Of a stretch of DNA of 19,534 bases, positions 7,294 through 14,350 are shown in pieces. The translations under genes and the position numbers were made by a program. Source of the DNA: Litorimonas sp964414555. Lineage in GTDB: Bacteria > Pseudomonadota > Alphaproteobacteria > Caulobacterales > Maricaulaceae. Under the pieces are notes generated by a model. That model saw only the letters and a list, made by a program, of their open reading frames with translations, was not told where the DNA came from and ran no database searches. The stretch is taken from assembly GCA_964414555.1 (NCBI GenBank), contig CAYPWW010000048.1, positions 1 to 19,534 of the forward strand. The letters are read 5' to 3'. Positions within the stretch are counted from its first letter, which is position 1. Every line of letters begins with the position of its first letter.

Positions 7294-8442
7294 ATGACGA
7301 AAATTTCTCAGGGTGCCCTCGCATCTTCACTCTTGGCGCTCGCACTGGCCGTGCCGAGCTTAGCCGCCGCACAAAGCCCCACCGTCGAGATCGGTGGCCG
7401 CTTGATGTTGGATTACACCATTGCAGACCTCGATGGCCCGGACGGAACAATCGACGGATCCGAAGTCCGTCGCGCCCGCATCCACGCCAAGGGCAAGTTC
7501 AGCGATACGATCAGCTATAAGTTTGAGCTCAACAAAACAGGTGCCGACGCTTTCAACATGGAAGACGCCTATTTGGAGTTTGCGCCCAAATCTACGCCAA
7601 TCAAAATTCGTGTGGGACAAGACAACACAACGAACTCTTTTGATGAGCTGACCAGCTCGCGCTTCACGTCCACAATCGAACGTGCTGCCTTTACGGATGC
7701 CTTTCAGTTCGGACGTCGTCTAGGCATTACTGTGCTGACGAAGGGTGACAATTACACCTTCGACGCAGGTATTTATGCGGACAATCTGGAAGGAAGTGAC
7801 TTCGACACGGAAGGCCGTGCCGCCTCTGCGCGCGCAACTTTCACCCCCGTAAAATCCGATGACATGATCATCCATCTCGGCGCCAGCGCCCGTTATCGCA
7901 AATCCGCAGAGAATGATGACAACGCAGCGGCAGACCTGTTCCGCTATCGCCAACGTCCTTTCAGCCACGTCGCTCCCAACCGTATCGTCAACACGGGTCG
8001 CTTTGCCGAAACAGATACGTTCGTCGGCGCAGAAGCCATGGTCCTGCGCGATGCCTTCTGGGCAGCGGGTGAATATGGCCTGACATCAGCCAAAGGCTTT
8101 GAGGCACAGCCTGATGCGAATTTCGGCGGCGGCTATATCGAAGCCGGCTATTTCTTTGGCGGACGCCGGACTTACGGCAGCACCGTGTTCAAACGCTATG
8201 AAGTCGACGCGCCCGTTGGCAAAGGCGGTATGGGCGCGTTTTCCGTTGTTGCACGCTACGATACGCTAGATTTGGAAGATGGTGATACTTTCGACCAAGC
8301 TCTAGACACGGTTATTCTGGGCGCCGATTGGTACCCGACAACTCATACTCGCCTCGGCGTCAATTATTTCAATGCCGATGCCAAAAATGGCAGCGCTGAA
8401 TCAGCCGAAGGCGTTGTCGCCCGGCTCTATTTCGATTTTTAG
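7294..8442 (+). CDS. OprP/OprO-type phosphate-selective porin
   Basis: Outer-membrane beta-barrel porin, probably for phosphate or polyphosphate entry. It has 382 residues with a clear Sec signal peptide (MTKIS.. hydrophobic core, predicted cleavage near SLAAA/QSP, residue 26). The mature start EIGGRLMLDY and the SEVRRARIHAKGKFSDTISYKFELN segment are typical of the phosphate-selective porin O/P family, which uses an Arg/Lys ladder in the channel. The protein ends in alternating residues with a terminal Phe (ARLYFDF), the usual barrel-assembly signal. The ribosome site ACGAGG lies 7 nt before the ATG. It is the first gene after the Pho box and ends 9 nt before pstS. The phosphate role rests on the family and on this operon; the substrate selectivity itself cannot be read from the sequence. 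Confidence 0.88.
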   Translation: MTKISQGALASSLLALALAVPSLAAAQSPTVEIGGRLMLDYTIADLDGPDGTIDGSEVRRARIHAKGKFSDTISYKFELNKTGADAFNMEDAYLEFAPKSTPIKIRVGQDNTTNSFDELTSSRFTSTIERAAFTDAFQFGRRLGITVLTKGDNYTFDAGIYADNLEGSDFDTEGRAASARATFTPVKSDDMIIHLGASARYRKSAENDDNAAADLFRYRQRPFSHVAPNRIVNTGRFAETDTFVGAEAMVLRDAFWAAGEYGLTSAKGFEAQPDANFGGGYIEAGYFFGGRRTYGSTVFKRYEVDAPVGKGGMGAFSVVARYDTLDLEDGDTFDQALDTVILGADWYPTTHTRLGVNYFNADAKNGSAESAEGVVARLYFDF

Positions 8443-8451
8443 GAGACTCTC

Positions 8452-9531
8452 ATGAAACTCACACATCTTATCTTGGCTGCGTCTTCTGCCGCGCTGATCG
8501 TCGCCTGTGGCGATGCAACGAAATCCGATACCTCTGCGCCTGCAAAATCCGCTCCAGCAGCACAGCAAGATATCCGCGTTGTTGGCTCGTCTACGGTTTA
8601 CCCTTTCTCGACCAAAGTCGCGCAAGAGTTCAAAAACAAGACTGGCCAAAACGTTGTCGTTGAATCCACGGGTTCCGGTGGCGGACACAAGCTGTTCTGC
8701 GAAGGCATTGGTGAAAACACGCCAGACGTGACCAACAGCTCGCGCCGTCAAAAGAAATCCGAATTCGACATGTGCCAAGAGAACGGCGTCGAAAACATTG
8801 TCGAAGTCAAAATCGGATTTGACGGCATCGTTGTCGCCAATGCCATCGACAATGCCGATATGAGCATGGACCTCGACACGCTTTATCTGGCACTGGCCAA
8901 GCAAGTTCCGACATCTGAAACAGATTGTACACTGATCGACAATCCCTACACGCGCTGGTCGGAAATCGACTCAACGCTGCCAGATGTCCGTATCGAAGTC
9001 TTTGGCCCACCCCCAACATCCGGCACACGTGATGCCTTTGTCGAGATTGCCATGGAAGGCGGCGCCAAGCTGGTCCCCTGTATGGCTGCGCTTCGCGAAA
9101 CTGACAAAAAAGCCTTTGGCACCATCGCGCACACAGTCCGCGAAGACGGCAAGTGGATCGACTCTGGCGAAAACGACAACGCTCTCGTCCAAACGCTGGT
9201 GAACACACCAACCGCTGTCGGCGTCTTTGGATACTCCTTCCTCGCGCAGAACGCTGACAAGGTTAAAGGCGCACTGATTGGCGGCGCAGAGCCAACATTC
9301 GAAGCCATTGCATCGGGTGACTACCCTGTCTCCCGCTCGCTCTACTTCTATGTCAAAGCTGACAAAGCGGCTGCGAAATCGGGTCTGCAAGACTTTGCGT
9401 TGGAGTTCACGTCTGACGCAGCCGCCGGTCCGGGTGGATATCTGGAAGAGATTGGTCTCGTGCCGCTGCCAGATGCCCAGCGCGCCAAAGTTCGTGCCGA
9501 TATCGAAAATATGACCGCCTACAGCCAGTAG
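8452..9531 (+). CDS. pstS: Phosphate ABC transporter, substrate-binding lipoprotein PstS
   Basis: Periplasmic high-affinity phosphate-binding protein that delivers phosphate to PstCA. It has 359 residues. The N-terminus is a lipoprotein signal peptide with lipobox LIVAC (Cys19), so it is probably tethered to the inner membrane. The phosphate-binding loops are visible as VGSSTVYPFSTKV (43-55), ESTGSGGGHKLFCEG (71-85), TNSSRRQKK (94-102) and PPTSGTRDAF (187-196). Four further cysteines after the lipobox (near residues 83, 108, 159 and one later in LVPCM) may form disulfides. The ribosome site AGGAG (8441-8445) overlaps the porin stop codon, giving tight coupling. It is followed by a 100-nt gap holding a strong hairpin. 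Confidence 0.94.
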   Translation: MKLTHLILAASSAALIVACGDATKSDTSAPAKSAPAAQQDIRVVGSSTVYPFSTKVAQEFKNKTGQNVVVESTGSGGGHKLFCEGIGENTPDVTNSSRRQKKSEFDMCQENGVENIVEVKIGFDGIVVANAIDNADMSMDLDTLYLALAKQVPTSETDCTLIDNPYTRWSEIDSTLPDVRIEVFGPPPTSGTRDAFVEIAMEGGAKLVPCMAALRETDKKAFGTIAHTVREDGKWIDSGENDNALVQTLVNTPTAVGVFGYSFLAQNADKVKGALIGGAEPTFEAIASGDYPVSRSLYFYVKADKAAAKSGLQDFALEFTSDAAAGPGGYLEEIGLVPLPDAQRAKVRADIENMTAYSQ

Positions 9532-9554
9532 GTTACGCACAGATAGATCGCGAG

Positions 9555-9587
9555 AGCGCCGTCCGTCCATTTGCGGCGGGTGGCGCT
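9555..9587 (+). terminator. Hairpin between pstS and pstC (attenuator or mRNA stabiliser)
   Basis: The arms 9555-9567 (AGCGCCGTCCGTC) and 9575-9587 (GGCGGGTGGCGCT) pair over 13 positions, ten Watson-Crick and three G-U, around a 7-nt loop. It begins 23 nt after the pstS stop. There is no T-run, so it is more likely a partial terminator or a 3' stabiliser that raises pstS over pstCAB mRNA, as seen in many binding-protein operons. Confidence 0.6.
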
Positions 9588-9631
9588 TCCGCTTATTAAA
9601 GCGTCAGAGTTTCACAGATGGACGACCCGCA

Positions 9632-10852
9632 GTGAACAATATTCAGATCTACATCTTGGCCTTGATTGCTGTGCTCGTTATCGGCGGGTTTGCTTTTAAT
9701 CAGAGGCTCGCAAAGACTCGGCTCATGGCAGCGCCCGTTGAGGCTGGGCGTTGGCACTCACGACCCAATTACCATGGCTATGTCACGGCGTGGTCCGTGG
9801 CCCTCGTAACACTCGTGCTTTTCATCCTGGGAACAGTGATTCAAGGGATTAGCTCGATCGTATTATTGCTCGCGATCTTAGGATCGGGACTGGCCGTTAT
9901 TTTCCTCTTCAGCCGTCGCATAAATTCAGATTTTCGCGCGCGTACCCACACAGAGAGTTTTATCAAAGCCGTCCTGATCTCGCTCTCGGTTGTCGCCGTT
10001 CTGACAACCTTTGGGATTGTCTTATCTTTGCTGTTTGAGAGCTTGCGTTTCTTCTCGAAGGTTCCGTTCACAGAATTCCTGTTTGGTCTGCAATGGTCGC
10101 CGCAGACCGCATTGCGCGCCGATCAGGCTGGATCTTCTGGCGCGTTTGGCGCTGTGCCGATCTTTGCCGGCACCTTCCTGATTATGGCCGTGGCGATTGC
10201 GATTGCTGGTCCGGTGGGACTGATGATTGCGATGTTCCTGTCGGAATATGCATCAAAGCGCACACGCGCCATCGTTAAGCCGTTGATCGAAATCCTCGCA
10301 GGTATCCCGACCGTTGTGTATGGCTTTTTCGCCCTACTGACTGTCGGCCCAACCATTCGGGGGTTTGCGGAAAGTCTCGGCTTTGCCGTGCCAACACAAT
10401 CCGCCTTGGCCGCAGGTGTCGTCATGGGCGTCATGATTATTCCCCTGATCTCGTCCCTCTCGGATGATGTGATCAACGCCGTGCCGCAAACCTTGCGCGA
10501 TGGATCCTATGCTTTGGGCGCAACAAAATCCGAGACAATGAAACAAGTCGTCTTCGCTGGCGCTCTGCCCGGTATTATCGGGGCGTTCCTGCTCGCGATC
10601 TCGCGCGCGATTGGTGAGACGATGATCGTTGTCATGGCAGCAGGTCGCGCCGCGAACCTAACAGGCAACCCCTTTGAAGCTGTCACAACGGTCACGGTGC
10701 AAATCGTAGCTCTGCTAACGGGTGACCAAGAATTCGACAGTCCTAAGACCCTCGCCGCCTTTGCGCTGGGTCTGGTCTTGTTCGCCATCACATTGATCCT
10801 GAACGTCATCGCCCTGACCGTGGTGCGTAAATATCGGGAGGCCTACGACTGA
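9632..10852 (+). CDS. pstC: Phosphate ABC transporter permease PstC
   Basis: Inner-membrane channel subunit of the Pst phosphate importer, 406 residues. The core permease domain (about 110-400) carries the EAA loop DGSYALGATKSETMKQVVFAGALPGI..RAIGET (290-330) that docks on PstB. The first 110 residues form an additional N-terminal region with helices near 5-20, 50-70 and 75-95, as in the PstC_N extension of alphaproteobacterial PstC; E. coli PstC (319 residues) lacks it. The start is GTG at 9632 with only a weak GGA ribosome site; an ATG at 9618 is out of frame. The stop TGA overlaps the pstA ATG by one base at 10852. Confidence 0.94.
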   Translation: MNNIQIYILALIAVLVIGGFAFNQRLAKTRLMAAPVEAGRWHSRPNYHGYVTAWSVALVTLVLFILGTVIQGISSIVLLLAILGSGLAVIFLFSRRINSDFRARTHTESFIKAVLISLSVVAVLTTFGIVLSLLFESLRFFSKVPFTEFLFGLQWSPQTALRADQAGSSGAFGAVPIFAGTFLIMAVAIAIAGPVGLMIAMFLSEYASKRTRAIVKPLIEILAGIPTVVYGFFALLTVGPTIRGFAESLGFAVPTQSALAAGVVMGVMIIPLISSLSDDVINAVPQTLRDGSYALGATKSETMKQVVFAGALPGIIGAFLLAISRAIGETMIVVMAAGRAANLTGNPFEAVTTVTVQIVALLTGDQEFDSPKTLAAFALGLVLFAITLILNVIALTVVRKYREAYD

Positions 10853-12183
10853 TGCCTACGCCGTCACAGACATCCCCCGTCGATGCTTCCGCATCCGCAT
10901 CGCTTCACACATCTGACTTTGCGCATAAGCGACTGAAAAAGCGCTATCGAAAGGAACATCGGTTCCGTCTGTGGGGCATTGGCGCAGTTGCATTTGCGCT
11001 GCTCTCATTGGGCTGGTTGCTAACCTCTCTGGTGGGGACAGGCTTCACCGCCTTCCAACAGAACTTCATGACGCTGGACGTCAAGCTGGAGCAATCGTTG
11101 ATCGCGCCAGACGGGACGACAGACGCACAAGCCCTACGTGGCGGGAATTACCGCAAGATCATGCAAGACACGATGTATGCGCAATTCCCAGACGTCACGG
11201 AACGGCGGGAGAAACAGGCGCTCTTCGCACTCGTCTCTGCCTCTGGCGCGACGAACCATTTGCGTCAGATGGTCGTCGAAAACCCCTCTCTCATTGGGCA
11301 AACCGTCCAAGTCGTCGTGCCCGCTTCGGATCAGGTCGACCAGCTGCTTAAAGGCTATATTGATCGCGACTTACCAGAAGCGCGCCGCCCGAAAATGACG
11401 GATGCCCAGATCGTCTGGATCGATACTTTGGTCGAAAAAGGCGTCATCAAAAAGAAATTCAACACGATCCTGTTCACTAACCCGGACAGTCGAGACCCTG
11501 AACTGGCCGGCATCGCCTCGGCCGTCGTTGGCTCTGTGATGATTGTTCTGATCAGCTTCATTCTCGCCCTACCCATCGGAGTCGGCGCGGCGATTTATTT
11601 GGATGAATTTGCGCCGAAGAACCGCTTTACCGATCTGATCGAAATCAACATCAATAACCTCGCCGCCGTGCCGTCCATCGTCTTTGGTCTGTTAGGTCTG
11701 GCCGTGTTCATCAATTTCTTTGGGTTCCAGCGATCCATTCCACTGGTCGGAGGTATGGTGCTGGCGCTACGTGCGTTCCCCACGATTGTTATTGCGACAC
11801 GCGCCAGCCTGCGCGCCGTCTCACCGTCCATGGTGAACGGCGCCCTCTCTCTCGGCGCGTCCCACATTCAGGCCGTGTTCCAGCAGAAAGTCCCCCTCGC
11901 TGCGCCCGGCATTCTAACGGGTTCAATCATCGCTATGGCGCAAGTCTTGGGCGAAACAGCCCCGCTGCTGATGATCGGCATGGTCGCTTTTGTGACAGAG
12001 GTCCCAAACAGCGTGACCGACCCCGCGACGGCCCTGCCCGTGCAAATCTTCCTTTGGTCCGATAGCGCCGAGCGCGCGTGGTCAGAGCGCACAGCGGCGG
12101 CGATTATTATCCTTCTTCTCATCCTCGTGACGATGAACGCATTAGCCATCTGGCTGCGGACCCGACTCGAAAAACGGCGGTAG
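10852..12183 (+). CDS. pstA: Phosphate ABC transporter permease PstA
   Basis: Second membrane subunit of the Pst importer, 443 residues against 296 in E. coli. A basic cytoplasmic N-terminus (HKRLKKRYRKEHRFR) precedes a first helix at about 41-61. A periplasmic stretch of about 160 residues follows (62-220), the DUF3333-type extension of alphaproteobacterial PstA. The permease domain fills the rest, with the EAA loop NGALSLGASHIQAVFQQKVPLAAPGI..QVLGETAPLL (329-372). It begins on the overlapping TGATG with pstC, so translation is coupled, and ends 2 nt before pstB. Confidence 0.94.
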   Translation: MPTPSQTSPVDASASASLHTSDFAHKRLKKRYRKEHRFRLWGIGAVAFALLSLGWLLTSLVGTGFTAFQQNFMTLDVKLEQSLIAPDGTTDAQALRGGNYRKIMQDTMYAQFPDVTERREKQALFALVSASGATNHLRQMVVENPSLIGQTVQVVVPASDQVDQLLKGYIDRDLPEARRPKMTDAQIVWIDTLVEKGVIKKKFNTILFTNPDSRDPELAGIASAVVGSVMIVLISFILALPIGVGAAIYLDEFAPKNRFTDLIEININNLAAVPSIVFGLLGLAVFINFFGFQRSIPLVGGMVLALRAFPTIVIATRASLRAVSPSMVNGALSLGASHIQAVFQQKVPLAAPGILTGSIIAMAQVLGETAPLLMIGMVAFVTEVPNSVTDPATALPVQIFLWSDSAERAWSERTAAAIIILLLILVTMNALAIWLRTRLEKRR

Positions 12184-12185
12184 AT

Positions 12186-12950
12186 ATGTCTCCAAATACG
12201 AAATTTCAATGTCGCGACGTCAAGGTCCATTACGGCGATTTCGAAGCCCTGCACGGCATCGATATCGATATTCCAGACCGCGGCGTGACAGCTTTCATCG
12301 GCCCGTCAGGTTGCGGCAAGTCGACCTTCCTGCGCACATTTAATCGCATGAACGACACGATTGAAGGCGCTCGGATTTCCGGCCAAATCCTGATGGATGG
12401 GCAGGATATATATGACAAAAACCTAGACCCTGTTTTGCTGCGCGCGCGCGTTGGGATGGTGTTCCAAAAGCCCAATCCCTTCCCTAAATCCATTTACGAC
12501 AATGTCGCCTATGGCCCCAAAATTCACGGACTGACGAACTCCAAAGCCGAGATGGACGCGCTCGTGGAAAAATCCCTGCGTCGCGCAGGTCTATGGGACG
12601 AAGTCAAAGATCGCCTGAAACTCTCCGGCACGGGCCTGTCCGGCGGGCAACAGCAACGCCTCGTCATCGCACGCGCCATTGCCGTTTCGCCCGAAGTCAT
12701 CCTGATGGATGAACCCGCCTCCGCCCTCGACCCTATCGCAACGGCCAAGCTGGAGGCGTTGATCGAAGAGCTCAAAGAGCGCTATTGCATCATCATCGTG
12801 ACACACTCCATGGCGCAGGCCGCGCGTGTGTCAGACAAGACGGCCTTCTTCTATCTCGGCGATTTGATCGAATTCGACGAGACCGAGAAAATCTTTACAA
12901 ATCCGGAAAACACCCGGACACAAGACTACATCACTGGACGCACCGGATAG
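12186..12950 (+). CDS. pstB: Phosphate ABC transporter ATP-binding protein PstB
   Basis: Cytoplasmic ATPase that drives phosphate import. It has 254 residues, close to the usual 255-260. It shows Walker A GPSGCGKST (39-47), the Q-loop with MVFQKPNPFP (91-100), signature LSGGQQQRL (151-159), Walker B VILMDEPASALDP (171-183) and the switch His207 in VTHSM. The ATG at 12186 is chosen because it gives the normal PstB N-terminus and lies 2 nt after the pstA stop; the reading frame is open further upstream but only inside pstA. phoU follows after 10 nt. Confidence 0.96.
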   Translation: MSPNTKFQCRDVKVHYGDFEALHGIDIDIPDRGVTAFIGPSGCGKSTFLRTFNRMNDTIEGARISGQILMDGQDIYDKNLDPVLLRARVGMVFQKPNPFPKSIYDNVAYGPKIHGLTNSKAEMDALVEKSLRRAGLWDEVKDRLKLSGTGLSGGQQQRLVIARAIAVSPEVILMDEPASALDPIATAKLEALIEELKERYCIIIVTHSMAQAARVSDKTAFFYLGDLIEFDETEKIFTNPENTRTQDYITGRTG

Positions 12951-12960
12951 GAGCCGCACC

Positions 12961-13680
12961 ATGATCAGCTCAAGCAACCACATCGTTTCCGGCTATGACA
13001 CGGAACTGACCGAGCTTACGAATGACCTGACGGACCTCGGCACAGTTGTGTCAGAAATGGTCGAGCAAGCGATGAAAGCGTTCAAAAAACGCGACAGCGT
13101 CATGGCCCAAGCCGTGATTGAACGTGATACCGAAGCCAATGATCTACAGCTAAAAATCGATGAGGCCGTGCAGCGGATCATCGCCCTCCGGAACCCGGTT
13201 GCGCAGGACCTGCGTCGAATTATCGGGGCCACGCGTATTGCCTCCGATCTGGAACGTGTCGGCGATTTGGCCGAAGGAATCGCGCGCCGCGCGCTGACGA
13301 TCAATGAAGAAAAGCGCATCGATATGGCCAAATCGGTCTATCGCATGGGCAAGCAAGTGCGGGGCTCCCTCTCCGGCGCGCTAGACACATTGCTCAAGGA
13401 AAACGCGACTTCCGCCGTGCATTACTGGCAAGCGGATAGCGATATCGACGATCTCTATAACGCCGTTTTCCGCGAGTTGGTCACCGTTATGATGGGCGAC
13501 CCACGCACAATCCCAGCCTGTGCGGAACTTCTCTTTGTGGCGAAAAACCTTGAGCGCATTGGCGATCACGCGACCAATATCTGCGAGACGGTTTATTTCA
13601 CCGTCAACGCAACGCAGCTGGTCAAGGACCCAACGCTAGAGAGCTTTTTTGCCGAGAACGGCGGGGGCGAAACTCGCTAA
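12961..13680 (+). CDS. phoU: Phosphate signalling protein PhoU
   Basis: Cytoplasmic regulator that links the Pst transporter to the PhoR sensor and keeps the Pho response off when phosphate is plentiful. It has 239 residues (241 in E. coli). The two tandem PhoU helical bundles each show the metal-site motif: DLERVGDLAEGIARRA (96-111) and NLERIGDHATNICETV (196-211). The ribosome site AGGAG overlaps the pstB stop. It is the last gene of the operon; phoB and phoR are not in the window. It meets the next gene tail to tail with only 6 nt between, and no clear terminator is visible. Confidence 0.96.
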   Translation: MISSSNHIVSGYDTELTELTNDLTDLGTVVSEMVEQAMKAFKKRDSVMAQAVIERDTEANDLQLKIDEAVQRIIALRNPVAQDLRRIIGATRIASDLERVGDLAEGIARRALTINEEKRIDMAKSVYRMGKQVRGSLSGALDTLLKENATSAVHYWQADSDIDDLYNAVFRELVTVMMGDPRTIPACAELLFVAKNLERIGDHATNICETVYFTVNATQLVKDPTLESFFAENGGGETR

Positions 13681-13686
13681 GCGCGG

Positions 13687-14238
13687 TTACGCTAAAAACG
13701 CAACGAAGATAAATACGGCTGTGCCCAGCACGACGGCAATCACCGTCTGACGCCGGTAGGCCGCCGCCGCAAAACCGACCAACACGCCGCCAAAGATCAC
13801 AAGCAAGAGCATGAGCGCGACGATCTTCTGATACGTCTTGAACAAGGCTGGACCATGGCCTTTGTGCAGCTCGATCATCGCCTTCACTGCATCGGGCTTG
13901 ACCCGCCGCGCACTAAAACCGTCTGACGTTTGCTTGATCTCGATATAGCTGCGCGAGGTGGGACGCGTTTCGATCAGCGTGCCGCGGTTTCTGATATAAT
14001 CGAAATCCTCATCAATGTTGGCGCGCGTGAAAAGCTCGCGGACGTCCGTCTCTAGAGTTGGGGATTTGAAGTCTAATGTCGTACCTGCTGGCAGGGCGAC
14101 ATCTTCCGACACAGCGCTGCCTTTTATATCCATCAGATATAGCCCACCGGAAATAGCATGCAGGCCAAAGGCTGGCGCCATAAATCCGGCCGCCCAGAGA
14201 TGCGCTAGAATAAGAAACTTACGGATTTTGGGGGACAT
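13687..14238 (-). CDS. Small membrane protein, PepSY-associated TM-helix-like
   Basis: A 183-residue protein of unknown role. A basic start (MSPKIRKF) and one helix at about 8-35 are followed by a periplasmic-size domain (about 36-135) and two C-terminal helices (about 139-160 and 164-183). The segment LHKGHGPALFKTYQKIVALML resembles the LHxGRGG..W..I.. region of PepSY-associated membrane proteins; I judge this by eye. The ATG at 14238 is chosen over a TTG at 14331 because the shorter protein starts cleanly before the first helix and has a GAGGCGAAC ribosome-like site. It lies downstream of putA on the same strand after 112 nt, in which I see no firm promoter or terminator. It could act in membrane redox or metal handling like some relatives, but nothing nearby supports that. 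Confidence 0.7.
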   Translation of the reverse strand: MSPKIRKFLILAHLWAAGFMAPAFGLHAISGGLYLMDIKGSAVSEDVALPAGTTLDFKSPTLETDVRELFTRANIDEDFDYIRNRGTLIETRPTSRSYIEIKQTSDGFSARRVKPDAVKAMIELHKGHGPALFKTYQKIVALMLLLVIFGGVLVGFAAAAYRRQTVIAVVLGTAVFIFVAFLA

Positions 14239-14350
14239 GTTCGCCTCGAATGATCTTCTGTTTGCGCCTACATGCCGCAGCCATTCGAAAGGGTCAATTC
14301 GCTCACGCGAAAGAATGAAAAGAACCGACAAAGCGTCAACTTTGATCGCT

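Noticed and set aside
12078..12185. An upstream in-frame start giving PstB 36 extra residues
   Set aside because: The extra part lies inside pstA in another frame and is unlike any PstB N-terminus; the ATG at 12186 gives the normal length.
13660..13700. A possible bidirectional terminator between phoU and the PepSY-like gene
   Set aside because: Only a 4-bp AGCG/CGCT stem is visible and there is no convincing T-run on either strand.
14239..14331. A 31-residue N-terminal extension of the PepSY-like protein from a TTG start
   Set aside because: The extension is charged and sits before a clean signal-anchor-like start at 14238, which has its own ribosome-like site.
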